DNA of 64,000 nucleotides from Geomonas paludis (GCF_014193585.1 NZ_BLXY01000003.1:310001-374000); one strand, 5' to 3'; positions 34,603 to 46,317 are shown, numbered from the stretch's first letter. Notes: a model not told the origin generated them from the sequence alone. Numbers and translations: made by a program.

Positions 34603-35393
34603 TTCATCTCCCTGCGGTTGAACAGGAAGATGGAGCCTGCCAGCAGGATGGCGGTGTAGGCCAGGAAGTAGCACGCGGTAAGGGCCAGCCCGCGGGGGTT
34701 GGGCGCCACGCTGTAGATGGCGTTGATCTTCAGGTCGAAGCCGGCGAGATTGGGGATCAGGTAGTACACGGCGGTGACCACCTGCCGAAACAGCGGGGAG
34801 ACGGTCTGCACGGCGGCCGCGGAATGCACGTACTCGTACACCTGCTGCGAGATGCCGCTGGCCAGGAAGGTGCAGATGGTCCCGAAAACGGGGAGAAAGA
34901 ACGAGGTGCTCACGGTGGAGAGCAAAAGGGCTACCGCCACCAGCAGGATGTACTTGAGCGTCGCGTAGACCAGGGCCAGGGCAACAAAGCTCCAGACCAC
35001 CGGCCGGTCCGCCGGGTAGAGGGACGAAGCCACGTTGACGGCGACGCAGGCGGCCACGCCCAGGACCACCGAGACCAGCACCAGGAACAGCGCAAGCCCC
35101 AAGAAGCGCCCCAGGATGTAGGAACTGCGGCTCAGCGGCAGGCTGAGCACGCCGAAGGTATAGCGGCGCTCGATGTCCCGCCACAGCGAGGTTCCACCCA
35201 GGAACACCGACAACAGCAGCAGGATGAAGGAAATCAGGGAAAGCGAGAGGGTCACCGAGAGCTCGGTCACCTGGCGCATGGAAAGCGAAGCTGCCGACGG
35301 GATGAAAAGAAACAGGACTGCCAGCGCCATGATTCCTTGAAAGACGCGGTCGCGGAAAACCCCTTTGAGGGTGATCCTCATCATGTTGAGCAT
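34599..35393 (-). CDS. ABC-2 type transporter permease
   Basis: 264 residues from the ATG at 35393; a GTG at 35405 is possible but its ribosome site is poor. It has about six membrane segments. The N-terminal RITLKGVFRDRVFQGIMAL and SLWRDIERRYTFGVLSLPLS regions are typical of NatB/ABC-2 permeases that pair with a DRA-type ATPase. It is the first gene after the spc terminator, so it may need its own promoter or read-through. With the ATPase at 32867 it forms an exporter distinct from Wzm/Wzt. Substrate unknown. Confidence 0.85.
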   Translation of the reverse strand: MLNMMRITLKGVFRDRVFQGIMALAVLFLFIPSAASLSMRQVTELSVTLSLSLISFILLLLSVFLGGTSLWRDIERRYTFGVLSLPLSRSSYILGRFLGLALFLVLVSVVLGVAACVAVNVASSLYPADRPVVWSFVALALVYATLKYILLVAVALLLSTVSTSFFLPVFGTICTFLASGISQQVYEYVHSAAAVQTVSPLFRQVVTAVYYLIPNLAGFDLKINAIYSVAPNPRGLALTACYFLAYTAILLAGSIFLFNRREMK

Positions 35394-35479
35394 AGGCGGT
35401 TGCACCTCTAGGTTCTCGGGTGGTACTGCGGGTGTTGCAGGGGCAGCTTTTCACTCTTAAGACGTTGCGGAGTGAAAAT

Positions 35480-35512
35480 AAAAAAAACGAGATGCCGAAA
35501 CATCTCGTTTTT
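35480..35512 (-). terminator. Rho-independent terminator after spc
   Basis: A 7-bp stem (CGAGATG / CATCTCG) with a 6-base loop is followed on the minus strand by eight T (plus-strand A at 35480-35487). It lies 23 bp after the spc stop. Five T on the other side make it partly bidirectional. It separates the pilA-spc transcript from the ABC/polysaccharide genes. Confidence 0.9.
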
Positions 35513-35534
35513 CGGTTTGCAGTGCAAGAGACAA

Positions 35535-35906
35535 TTACATTGCGGTCCAGCTGGAGAACGCGCCGGAGTCGGCGGTGGTCGGAGCCGCGTCGAGTGCGCC
35601 GGTGGAGGTCTCCTGCTTGTAGATCGCGGTAGCGTCGAAGGCGGTACCGTACTTGGTGTTGCCGGAGGTGTGCTTGGTGTCCAGCGCGTAGGTGGTGGTG
35701 GTGTACCTTACGCCGACCTTGACGCTCTTGGAGAGCTTGCCGATCAGGGTGCCGGAAGCGCTGGCAGCGTCGGTAGCGTCAACGCCGCCGTAGATGGTGG
35801 CGGACTCGTGGGAAATACCGCCGGTGTTCAGGGCAGCGTTGGCAGCAAAAGCCATGCTGGAGGAAACCATTATGAGGCAAGCAGAAAGTGCGATGATTTT
35901 CTTCAT
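35535..35906 (-). CDS. spc: Spc/PilA-C: secreted partner of the short pilin
   Basis: 123 residues from the ATG at 35906, eight bases after AGGAG; an ATG at 35912 is too close to it. A signal peptide KKIIALSACLIMVSSSMAFA ends near AFA-AN, leaving about 100 residues rich in Thr, Ser and Ala (GVRYTTTTYALDTKH, YGTAFDATAIYKQ). It matches in position, size and composition the short pilin chaperone Spc (PilA-C, GSU1497) of G. sulfurreducens. There, Spc is needed for pilin stability, and PilA-N and PilA-C together form a filament. The pair corresponds to a normal pilin split into N- and C-terminal parts. It lies 31 bp after pilA and shares its promoter. Confidence 0.85.
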   Translation of the reverse strand: MKKIIALSACLIMVSSSMAFAANAALNTGGISHESATIYGGVDATDAASASGTLIGKLSKSVKVGVRYTTTTYALDTKHTSGNTKYGTAFDATAIYKQETSTGALDAAPTTADSGAFSSWTAM

Positions 35907-35937
35907 AGTCATATCTCCTTTAGATCAGTCAGTTCGA

Positions 35938-36165
35938 TTAGTATCTCTCGTCCATGCCGCCCGGGTAAGACTGACGGTCAGCCATGTAGGCTTCCATGCC
36001 GGTCTTCAGGTTCTTCAGGTCGCTGTTGGCGGCGCTGTTGTAGGCCTTGGCACGGTACGCGGAGAACTGCGGGATGGCGATGGCGGCGAGGATGCCGATG
36101 ATCGCGACGACGATCAAGAGCTCGATCAGGGTGAAGCCTTTGTTGCTTCTGATTTTGTTTAACAT
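35938..36165 (-). CDS. pilA: Type IV pilin PilA, short Geobacter type (PilA-N)
   Basis: 75 residues. The leader MLNKIRSNKG is cut by prepilin peptidase before FTLIELLIVVAIIGILAAIA, with the conserved Glu5 of the mature form. The mature chain is only 65 residues and lacks the C-terminal globular domain of normal pilins. Aromatic residues of the mature form are F1, F24, Y27, Y32, Y50, Y57 and Y65. G. sulfurreducens has the same set except Phe at 51 and no Y65. These aromatic residues have been linked to conductive pili, while others see PilA-N as half of a PilA-N/C pseudopilus. AGGAG lies six bases before the ATG. A sigma-54 promoter sits about 80 bp upstream. Confidence 0.97.
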   Translation of the reverse strand: MLNKIRSNKGFTLIELLIVVAIIGILAAIAIPQFSAYRAKAYNSAANSDLKNLKTGMEAYMADRQSYPGGMDERY

Positions 36166-36243
36166 CTGTTTCTCCTTTTCGTTGGTGGATTGCCGAATTG
36201 AAGATCTGGTTAGATCATCGGTACCGCAAGACGAATGCTATAG

Positions 36244-36259
36244 AGCAACATGTGGGCCA
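36244..36259 (-). promoter_or_regulatory. Sigma-54-type promoter of pilA
   Basis: On the minus strand the sequence TGGCCC-ACATG-TTGCT matches the RpoN consensus TGGCAC-N5-TTGCA with GG and GC at the required spacing. Transcription would start near 36233, giving a leader of about 68 nt. This agrees with the adjacent PilR gene, a sigma-54 activator, and with known RpoN/PilR control of pilA in Geobacter. Confidence 0.8.
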
Positions 36260-36332
36260 AAGTAACGAAACAGACATAAGCAGATTAAATACAACAGTTT
36301 TCAGACAGGAGGGCTCTTCTGAGACAGAAACC

Positions 36333-36378
36333 AAAAACGTCACTGCGACAATTTAGGCAACCTGGAAGTGACGTTTTT
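36333..36378 (-). terminator. Terminator between pilR and pilA
   Basis: An inverted repeat with 12-bp arms (AAAAACGTCACT / AGTGACGTTTTT) spans a 22-base loop and lies directly after the pilR stop. T runs are present on either strand. The loop is long, so strength is uncertain. It would isolate pilA transcription from pilR. Confidence 0.7.
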
Positions 36379-36380
36379 TG

Positions 36381-37757
<1,377 letters not shown>

Positions 37758-37800
37758 CTATAACTCCTTGGATTGTTTCTACCTTAACCTCAACCTGCCT

Positions 37801-39423
37801 TTACGCCGGCAGGTGCAGGGTGACCGTGGTCCCCTTGCCCAGGGTGCTGTTGATCGACATCCTGCCGCCGTTGGTCTCCACGATGCGGTAGACGGTGGCG
37901 AGCCCGAGCCCGGTGCCCCCCTTCTTGGTGGTGAAGAACGGCTCGAAGACCTGCTTGACGTCCTCCTGACTCATGCCCGACCCGTTGTCGCGGATGCGGA
38001 TGCGCACCTCCTGGCGGCCGTCGCTGGTGACCAGGGCGCCGTCTATGCCGATGCTGCCGGGGCCGGGCATGGCTTCAGCGGCATTGACCAGGAGGTTCCA
38101 GAACACCTGGGAACACTGGTCCTTGTCGAACTGCACCACCAGGTCGCCGGGGAGCCCGTTGTCGACCTCCACCCCCTCCATCCGGGGATCGGTGGCCAGC
38201 AGCGCACAGAGGTCGGTGATCACCTTGTGCAGGTTCAGGGCGACCTTGCTGGGCTGGTTGGGCTTGGCGTAGAGCAGGAAATCGCGCAGCAGCCCGTCCA
38301 GGCGGTCGGTTTCCCTGATGATGATGGAAAAAAGGCGCTCGTCCTTCTCGTCCACCCAGGGCCTCAGGGCGACCAACTGCACCGAGCCGCTGATGGCGGC
38401 CAGGGGGTTGCGGATCTCGTGCGCCATGCGCGCCGAGAGCTCCCCGAGGGCGGCCAGGCGGTCGGCCCGTTTCAGGTCCGCTGCCATGCGCTTGATCTCG
38501 GTCAGGTCATGCAGGTCGATGATGGCCCCGACCGTCTCGCCGTGCTTGCCCAGCAGCGGGACCGACTTGTAGGAGAGCAGCAACTCCCTGCCGTCGCGCC
38601 CACGGTGCTGGAACTCCCCCTGCCCCGACTCGAGGCAGGTAGGCCCGAAGCAGGCGCACCCGGGCAGAATCTCCGCCAGGGGGCGGTCGTAGGCCTCCTG
38701 CTGCGAAACGCCGGTCAGCAGTTCGGCGTAGCGGTTGAAGACCCGGATCCGGCCCGACGCGTTGATGGTCAACAGCCCGCTGTCGATGGTGGACACGATG
38801 CAGGAGTTGAGGCGCTCCAGCTCCTCGTAGTCGATCACCTTTTCCTGCAGGGCGCTCTCGGAGACCCGGGCCCGCTCGGCCAGGTGACCGGCCAGGAACG
38901 CGGTCAGGAAGAAGGCGGCGCAGTGGAGAAAGATCAGGTAGAAGAGGTACTCCGCCCCCCACTGCTGCGCCGGGTAGGCGGTGAGCCCCAGGGGGGCCAG
39001 CTTGCCGTAGTACTGGAAGTCCAGGATGGCGCCGTAGAGGATGACGCACAGCGAGGCGGTGTAGTAGGCCTGGGAGCGGGCCAAGAGCACGCTGGCGCTG
39101 ATGATGGTGAGGAAGTAGAGAAAGGCGTAGTGGGACGTCACCCCGCCGGAGACCAGGATCAGCACCGTGACCAGGATCAGGTCCCAGACGATCTGCAGAT
39201 GGGTCAGGGTGCGGACCGTGAGCGCCGTCGCCTTGCGCAGCACCCAAAGGGAAAGCAGCGAGAAAAGGTAAGTGGCGCCGATCAACCGGAGCAGTACTCT
39301 CCCGGCGACCTCGCCACTTACGTCGTAGGTGTGAACGTCAAGGTAAACGGTGGTGACCAGGAACACGGACACCACCAGCAGTCTTAGCAGTATGAACCAG
39401 AAGACTTTTTTCTTTTCAATCAT
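37801..39423 (-). CDS. pilS: Sensor histidine kinase PilS
   Basis: 540 residues from the ATG at 39423; an extension upstream overlaps pilC and was rejected. Six membrane segments lie in residues 1-190. A PAS domain follows (LNSCIVSTIDSGLLTINASG) with a Cys cluster GCACFGPTC, then HisKA with phospho-His in ARMAHEIRNPLAAISGSVQ. The ATPase part has N and G boxes LVNAAEAM and KKGGTGLGLATVYRIV. In Pseudomonas PilS senses unassembled pilin in the membrane. It pairs with PilR 43 bp downstream. Confidence 0.93.
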   Translation of the reverse strand: MIEKKKVFWFILLRLLVVSVFLVTTVYLDVHTYDVSGEVAGRVLLRLIGATYLFSLLSLWVLRKATALTVRTLTHLQIVWDLILVTVLILVSGGVTSHYAFLYFLTIISASVLLARSQAYYTASLCVILYGAILDFQYYGKLAPLGLTAYPAQQWGAEYLFYLIFLHCAAFFLTAFLAGHLAERARVSESALQEKVIDYEELERLNSCIVSTIDSGLLTINASGRIRVFNRYAELLTGVSQQEAYDRPLAEILPGCACFGPTCLESGQGEFQHRGRDGRELLLSYKSVPLLGKHGETVGAIIDLHDLTEIKRMAADLKRADRLAALGELSARMAHEIRNPLAAISGSVQLVALRPWVDEKDERLFSIIIRETDRLDGLLRDFLLYAKPNQPSKVALNLHKVITDLCALLATDPRMEGVEVDNGLPGDLVVQFDKDQCSQVFWNLLVNAAEAMPGPGSIGIDGALVTSDGRQEVRIRIRDNGSGMSQEDVKQVFEPFFTTKKGGTGLGLATVYRIVETNGGRMSINSTLGKGTTVTLHLPA

Positions 39424-39427
39424 CCAC

Positions 39428-40651
39428 TTAACCGCCGACTGTGCCTGCCAGCTTGAAGATCGGCAGATACATGGCGATAACCAGGCCACCGACCGTGGTG
39501 CCCAGGAACACCATGAGCAACGGCTCCATCATCGAGGTGAGCGCACCGACGGCGTCGTCGACCTCGTCGTCGTAGAAATCGGCGATCTTGTTGAGCATGG
39601 CGTCCATGGCGCCGGTCGCCTCGCCGACGGAGATCATCTGCACCACCATGGGGGGGAAGACGCCGCTTTCCGCGAGCGGTTCCGCGATGGTCTTGCCCTC
39701 GGAGATGGACTGGCGCACGTTGTAGATCGCCTCTTCCACGATCTTGTTGCCGGCGGTCTTGGCGACGATCTCGAGGCCGTCCATGATCGGGACGCCGGAG
39801 CTGATCATGGTGCCCAGGGTACGGGTGAACTTGGCGACGGAGACCTTGCGGACCAGGGGACCGATGACCGGTGCCTTGAGCGCCAGGGCATCGATCATCT
39901 TCCTGCCGGCGGGGGTCTGGTAGTACTTGCCGATGGCGTACTTGATGCCGAACATGGCGGCGATGATCACCACGATGTACTTGACCAGGAAGTTGGACAG
40001 GGCGATGACGAACTTGGTCGGCGCCGGCAGCTCGCCGCCGAAGTCGGCGAACATCTTGGCGAAGGTCGGTATGACGAAGACCAGGATGACGCCCACCACG
40101 ATGACCGCGATGGACATGATGGTCATCGGGTAGACCATGGCGCCCTTGACCTGCTTCTTGAGCTTCATGGCCTTTTCGATGTAGGCCGCAAGGCGCGCCA
40201 GGATGGTGTCGAGGATACCGCCCACCTCACCCGCGGCCACCAGGTTGACGTAGAGCTGGTCGAAGGCCTTGGGGTGCTTGGCGAGCGCGTCGGCGAAGGT
40301 GGAGCCGCTCTCCACGCTCTCCTTGACCCTCACCAGGATATCCTTGAAGGTCTTGTTTTCCTGCTGGCTGGAGAGGATGTCCAGACACTGCACCAGCGGC
40401 AGGCCGGAATCGATCATGGTGGCGAACTGGCGGGTGAAGACGACCAGGTCCTTGGTCTCGATCTTCTTGGGACCGCCCATTCCCGGGATCTTGAGCTCCA
40501 TGGAAAAGCCCTTGCCCTGCTCCCGGACCGTGATGCCGTTGAAACCGTATTTCTTGAGCTGCGCCTCCACCATGGCGGCGCTGGCGGCTTCCATGACGCC
40601 CTTTTGGACGCTCCCCGCCTTGCTCCTTGCTTCCCAATCGAACTTTGCCAT
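39428..40651 (-). CDS. pilC: Type IV pilus inner-membrane platform protein PilC
   Basis: 407 residues of the GspF/PilC family. Two repeated cytoplasmic domains are visible: FTRQFATMIDSGLPLVQCLD and FTRTLGTMISSGVPIMDGLE. Each is followed by an AGEVGGILD or VGEATGAMD-type block. Three hydrophobic stretches follow the usual positions (YPMTIMSIAVIVVGVILVFV; FLVKYIVVIIAAMFGI; a C-terminal one). It anchors the PilB and PilT motors to the pilus base. It is 40 bp after pilT and 4 bp before pilS. Confidence 0.96.
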   Translation of the reverse strand: MAKFDWEARSKAGSVQKGVMEAASAAMVEAQLKKYGFNGITVREQGKGFSMELKIPGMGGPKKIETKDLVVFTRQFATMIDSGLPLVQCLDILSSQQENKTFKDILVRVKESVESGSTFADALAKHPKAFDQLYVNLVAAGEVGGILDTILARLAAYIEKAMKLKKQVKGAMVYPMTIMSIAVIVVGVILVFVIPTFAKMFADFGGELPAPTKFVIALSNFLVKYIVVIIAAMFGIKYAIGKYYQTPAGRKMIDALALKAPVIGPLVRKVSVAKFTRTLGTMISSGVPIMDGLEIVAKTAGNKIVEEAIYNVRQSISEGKTIAEPLAESGVFPPMVVQMISVGEATGAMDAMLNKIADFYDDEVDDAVGALTSMMEPLLMVFLGTTVGGLVIAMYLPIFKLAGTVGG

Positions 40652-40691
40652 CTAGGTACTCCTTTCCCGGCAACACCGGGACTGGCTGATG

Positions 40692-41795
40692 CTATCTTTG
40701 CGGCGGGCGCCGGATCTGCGCCGCGCCCGAGCCCCCCGGGGCCAGCATCTGCTTCAGCTCGTCCGGTTCGGAGGAGCGGCCCAGGGCATCGTCCACGGTG
40801 ATGAGGCGCCGCGACAGAAGCCCCATCAGACACTGGTTCATGGTCTGCATGCCGAACTTCTCCTGTCCGACCTGCATCTGCGAGTAGATCTGGTGCACCT
40901 TGTCTTCACGGATCAGGTTCCTGATCGCCGGGTTGGGAACCATGACCTCGAGCGCCAGGGCACGTCCCGGCCCGGTCGCCCTCGGTATCAGGGTCTGGGA
41001 CATGACCCCTTCCAGCACGAAGGAGAGCTGGGTCCTCACCTGGGTCTGCTGGTAGGGAGGGAAGACGTCGATGATCCTGTTGATGGTCTGGGCGCAGGAG
41101 TTGGTGTGCAGCGTGGCGAAGCAGAGGTGGCCGGTCTCGGCGAGAGTCAGCGCCGCCTCGATGGTCTCCAGGTCGCGCAACTCGCCGATCAGGACCACGT
41201 CCGGGTCCTGGCGCAGCACGTACTTCAGGGCGTGCTTGAAGCTCTTGGTGTCGGCGCCGACTTCGCGCTGGTTCACGATGCACCCCTTGTGCGGGTGCAG
41301 GTACTCGATCGGGTCCTCCACGGTCACGATGTGGTCGTGGCGGTTGATGTTGATGTGGTCGATCATGGAGGCGAGCGTGGTCGACTTGCCGGAGCCGGTA
41401 GGCCCGGTGACCAGGATCAGGCCGCGCGGCTTGTCGCACAGGGCCCTGGCGACCGGGGGAAGCCCCAGTTCCTCGAAGGTGAGGATCTTGTAGGGGATCA
41501 CCCTGAAGACGCCGGCGACCGCGCCGCGCTGCACGAAGATGTTCCCCCTGAAACGCGACAGCCCCTTCACGCCGAAGGAGAGGTCCAGCTCGTTTTCCTC
41601 TTCGAACCTGTGCTTCTGCGCATCGGTCAGGATGCTGTAGCAGAGCTGCTTGGTCTCGATGGCGGTGAGCGGCGGGACGTCCATCGGGGTGAGTCTACCG
41701 TCGATGCGGATCTGCGGCGAGGTATTGGTGGTGATGTGGAGGTCGGAGCCGCCCCTCTCCACCAGTTCCTTGAGCATTTGATGAAAGTTGATCAT
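40692..41795 (-). CDS. pilT: Type IV pilus retraction ATPase PilT
   Basis: 367 residues. The Walker A is VTGPTGSGKSTTLASMID, the Asp box is HIVTVEDPIEYLH, Walker B is DPDVVLIGELRDLETIEAAL, and the His box is TGHLCFATLHTNSC. The AIRNLIRE motif of PilT, needed for retraction, is present near the C-terminus (NPAIRNLIREDKVHQIYSQM). This is likely the equivalent of PilT4 of G. sulfurreducens. The last 30 residues are rich in Pro, Gly and Arg. The gene sits between pilB and pilC. The ATG has GAGG upstream. Confidence 0.95.
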   Translation of the reverse strand: MINFHQMLKELVERGGSDLHITTNTSPQIRIDGRLTPMDVPPLTAIETKQLCYSILTDAQKHRFEEENELDLSFGVKGLSRFRGNIFVQRGAVAGVFRVIPYKILTFEELGLPPVARALCDKPRGLILVTGPTGSGKSTTLASMIDHININRHDHIVTVEDPIEYLHPHKGCIVNQREVGADTKSFKHALKYVLRQDPDVVLIGELRDLETIEAALTLAETGHLCFATLHTNSCAQTINRIIDVFPPYQQTQVRTQLSFVLEGVMSQTLIPRATGPGRALALEVMVPNPAIRNLIREDKVHQIYSQMQVGQEKFGMQTMNQCLMGLLSRRLITVDDALGRSSEPDELKQMLAPGGSGAAQIRRPPQR

Positions 41796-41827
41796 GAATA
41801 CCTCGTCTCCGTTACCCTTTGGTGGCG

Positions 41828-43534
<1,707 letters not shown>

Positions 43535-43563
43535 AGCTACCTCAGGGGTTAAATATCCTGTGA

Positions 43564-43592
43564 ATGGTATTTTGTAATCGCTTTAATGTCAA
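43564..43592 (-). promoter_or_regulatory. Sigma-70-type promoter of the pil operon
   Basis: On the minus strand TTGACA (43592-43587) is perfect. After 17 bp follows TACCAT (43569-43564), 4 of 6 to TATAAT. Transcription would start near 43557, with a 23-nt leader to pilB. The 72-bp gap after aroE supports a separate start here. Confidence 0.65.
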
Positions 43593-43606
43593 GGAATAGC
43601 TGCAGG

Positions 43607-44461
43607 TTACAGAACCGCTGCCAGCGCCCCTTCCATGCACCCCCCGGGCGGGGTTACCCCGGTCCAGATCCGGAACGCCGCCTCGCCCTGGGCGACCAGC
43701 ATGGCGAAGCCGTTGGCGCAGGGGATGCCAAGCGCCCGGGCCTGGGCCAGAAGCGGCGTGACCGGGGGCGCGTACACCATGTCGTACAGGCATCCCCCCG
43801 GCTTCAGGGAGGAGAGCGCGAGCCCCGGGAAAGAGTCGCCGGCCATCCCCACCGAGGTGGTGTTGACCACCAGGTCGAAGCCCGCCATGAGGCCGGCATC
43901 GGAGAGGCAGTCCAGCCCGCGGGTGACGAAGCGGGTCTGGGGCAGCCGCGCGGCAACCAGTTGCGCCAGCGCCGCGGCTGAATCCTGCGAGCGGTTGGCG
44001 ATGGTGACCCCGGCGGCCCCGGCCAGGGCCAGCGAGACCACGGCGCTGCGGGCCGCTCCCCCGGCACCGAGCACCAGGATGTTCTTCCCGGCCGGATCGA
44101 AAGAGAGTTTGTCGCGCACGGCGGCGATGAGGCCGATGCCGTCGGTGTTGTAGCCGGTGAGCTTCCCTTCCCGCGCCACCACGGTGTTGACCGCGCCGAT
44201 CAGTTCGGCCTCCGGGGTCACCTGGTCCAAAAGCGGGATGATGGCCACCTTGTGGGGAATGGTGACGCTGAAACCGGCCACGCCGACCGACTTGAGCCCC
44301 GCGATCCCCTCGGCCAGGCGCTCCGGCGCCACCGGGAAGGGAACGTAGATCCAGTCCAGGCCCAGCGCCTGGAAGGCGGCGTTGTGCAGTACCGGCGACA
44401 GCGAATGGGACACCGGCCAGCCGATGATCCCGGTTACCGTGGTCTTCCCGGTGATGGCCAT
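43607..44461 (-). CDS. aroE: Shikimate dehydrogenase AroE
   Basis: 284 residues from the ATG at 44461; a GTG one codon earlier is possible. The substrate-binding motif SHSLSPVLHNAAF, catalytic Lys in VTIPHKVAIIPLLD, GYNTDGIGLI with the conserved Asp, the NADP loop VLGAGGAARSAVV followed by IANRS, and FAMLVAQGEAAF are all present. It reduces 3-dehydroshikimate to shikimate with NADPH in aromatic amino acid synthesis. It overlaps the DUF2723 gene end, so it is part of that transcript, and has no functional link to pili. Confidence 0.95.
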   Translation of the reverse strand: MAITGKTTVTGIIGWPVSHSLSPVLHNAAFQALGLDWIYVPFPVAPERLAEGIAGLKSVGVAGFSVTIPHKVAIIPLLDQVTPEAELIGAVNTVVAREGKLTGYNTDGIGLIAAVRDKLSFDPAGKNILVLGAGGAARSAVVSLALAGAAGVTIANRSQDSAAALAQLVAARLPQTRFVTRGLDCLSDAGLMAGFDLVVNTTSVGMAGDSFPGLALSSLKPGGCLYDMVYAPPVTPLLAQARALGIPCANGFAMLVAQGEAAFRIWTGVTPPGGCMEGALAAVL

Positions 44462-46317
44462 CACTGCACCCCGCTCGCCTTCAGGATGGCGTCGATCTGC
44501 GGCTTGTTTTCCGGCGAGATGGCCGCCGCGATCTGCAGGTCGCGCACCGCCGCCTCCTTCTGCCCCATGCGCAGCCGGGTCTGGCCGGACTCGATCAGGG
44601 CCGCGGCGTAGATCAGGATCGCCTTGCCGGTGTCGAGGTCGCGGAAGAACATGTCGTGGTCACCCAGCACGCCGCGCAGCGAGTAGATGGGCCAGCTGTC
44701 CAGGTCGGGCGGGGACTGCGGCACCGCAGGGTTGTCCAGCCGGAAGGTGATGCCGCGCTGGTGCAGCACGAAATTCTTGAAGTCGATCGAGTACTTGGTG
44801 GAGAAGTCCACGAAGACCGGGCGGCGGTTGTACTGCTCGGAGACCGAGGTGAGCAGCGTGTTGTCCGGCGAGCGGTAATCCATGGGGAGCTTGTACAGCT
44901 GGCTCCCCTTGAACATGCGGGGCATGCTGTCCAGGTACCAGTCGAACACCAGGTGCGGGGTATGCGGCAGGTCGAGGTCTTCGCGCATCCGCTCCACCCC
45001 CTGCAGGTACCACAGCGGGAAGGCGCCGGAATCGCCCCAGGTGTACATCACCGCGTTCTGCGGCAGCGAGCGGAGCGTGTTGCTGGCGTAGTCGAAGGCG
45101 ATGTAGTTCTCGTGCTGGTCGTTCTCCACGAAGTTGCGGGCGAAGATGTTCACCGGGAGCATGAACAGCAGCACCAGCAGCGCCAGGCGCAGCGGCGCCG
45201 AGTCGGGCAGGCGCTGGGCCGCCTCCTTGAGCAGGGTGAAGAGCCCGACGCCGATGAAGACGGCGGAGAGGCAGTAGAGCGGGGTGAAGAACTCCTCGGT
45301 AAGGAAGATCAGCTCGCCCGGGGTGTTGAAGTAGCCGACGATCACCGCCAGGAACGAGCCCAGCGCGATCAGGTAGCCCAGCACCAGTTCACGCTTCTTG
45401 AAGCAGAGGTAACCAAGGCCGATGATCAAGAGCGCCATCCCCACCACGGTGAACTCGTAAGGGACGTTGAAGGCGTTCAGCTGCGACCAGAGCAGGTTCA
45501 GGTCGCGGTTGGGCTTCTCGGTCGGGTACCCCTTGCGCAGTATGTTCCAGAGGAACTGTTCCAGGTTTTTCGAGTCGCCCCAGTTGAGCACCGGGTGCTG
45601 GAAGGCGCGCACCACCAGGTGCAGGTGGATGCCGAAGCCGAGCACGCCGAAGGCGAAGGCGATGAAGAACTCCTTGAAGCGCAGGATGACGCGGTGATCC
45701 GCGGACCAGAGCAGGAAGGCGTAGGTCGGGATCATGAGCACCATGATCTGGTGCGCGCCGGCGCCGAGGCCGCAGAGAAAGGCGCCCAGGTAGACGTAGG
45801 CGGGGCGCTCGTCGCCGGAGAGGAAGCTCTCCCGCCACAAAAGCATCAGGTAGAAGACCACCGCGCAGATGAAGGCCAGCAGCGGATAGGGCTTGTCGTG
45901 GTTGGACTGCAGCCAGAGCCTCGCGGTGCAGGCGAAGGTGACGGCGGCGGCCAGGGCGGAGAGCTTCACCGGCAGCCCGCGGAAGCGCCCCTGCCAGGAG
46001 GTCTCTTCCCCTTCCAGGAACTTCACCGTCAACAGGTAGACGCCGTAGCAGGCAAGGGCCGCCGAAACCGCGGTGGCGAAGTTGACCCTTAAGGCGATGC
46101 TGCCGATGGGGAGGAAGGTGAAGGGCTTGGCGTAGTTGATGAACAGCGGATACCCCGGGGAGTGCGCCACGCCCAGGGACGCGATGGCGGTCAGGAACTC
46201 GCCGCTGTCGAAGAAGGTCACCGTGGGGGCCAGTGTCAAAAGGTAGATGAACAAGGGGATGCTGAAGGCCAGGATGGCGAAGTGGTCCAGCCTGCCGAGG
46301 ATTCCGTTATTGTTCAC
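44461..46317 (-). CDS. DUF2723 membrane protein (GT117-like) with TPR tail
   Basis: 618 residues from the GTG at 46317, seven bases after AGGAG; this overlaps the upstream gene by 11 nt. VTFFDSGEFLTAIASLGVAH followed by S-P-G-Y-P-L-F is the DUF2723 signature, with an acidic residue after the first membrane segment as in GT-C enzymes. About eleven membrane segments follow to residue 400. The last 60 residues form a TPR-like unit (SGQTRLRMGQKEAAVRDLQI). DUF2723 proteins are thought to be O-mannosyltransferase-like. It is coupled to a flippase-like protein, which suggests a lipid-linked sugar system separate from the main locus. Confidence 0.8.
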   Translation of the reverse strand: MNNNGILGRLDHFAILAFSIPLFIYLLTLAPTVTFFDSGEFLTAIASLGVAHSPGYPLFINYAKPFTFLPIGSIALRVNFATAVSAALACYGVYLLTVKFLEGEETSWQGRFRGLPVKLSALAAAVTFACTARLWLQSNHDKPYPLLAFICAVVFYLMLLWRESFLSGDERPAYVYLGAFLCGLGAGAHQIMVLMIPTYAFLLWSADHRVILRFKEFFIAFAFGVLGFGIHLHLVVRAFQHPVLNWGDSKNLEQFLWNILRKGYPTEKPNRDLNLLWSQLNAFNVPYEFTVVGMALLIIGLGYLCFKKRELVLGYLIALGSFLAVIVGYFNTPGELIFLTEEFFTPLYCLSAVFIGVGLFTLLKEAAQRLPDSAPLRLALLVLLFMLPVNIFARNFVENDQHENYIAFDYASNTLRSLPQNAVMYTWGDSGAFPLWYLQGVERMREDLDLPHTPHLVFDWYLDSMPRMFKGSQLYKLPMDYRSPDNTLLTSVSEQYNRRPVFVDFSTKYSIDFKNFVLHQRGITFRLDNPAVPQSPPDLDSWPIYSLRGVLGDHDMFFRDLDTGKAILIYAAALIESGQTRLRMGQKEAAVRDLQIAAAISPENKPQIDAILKASGVQ

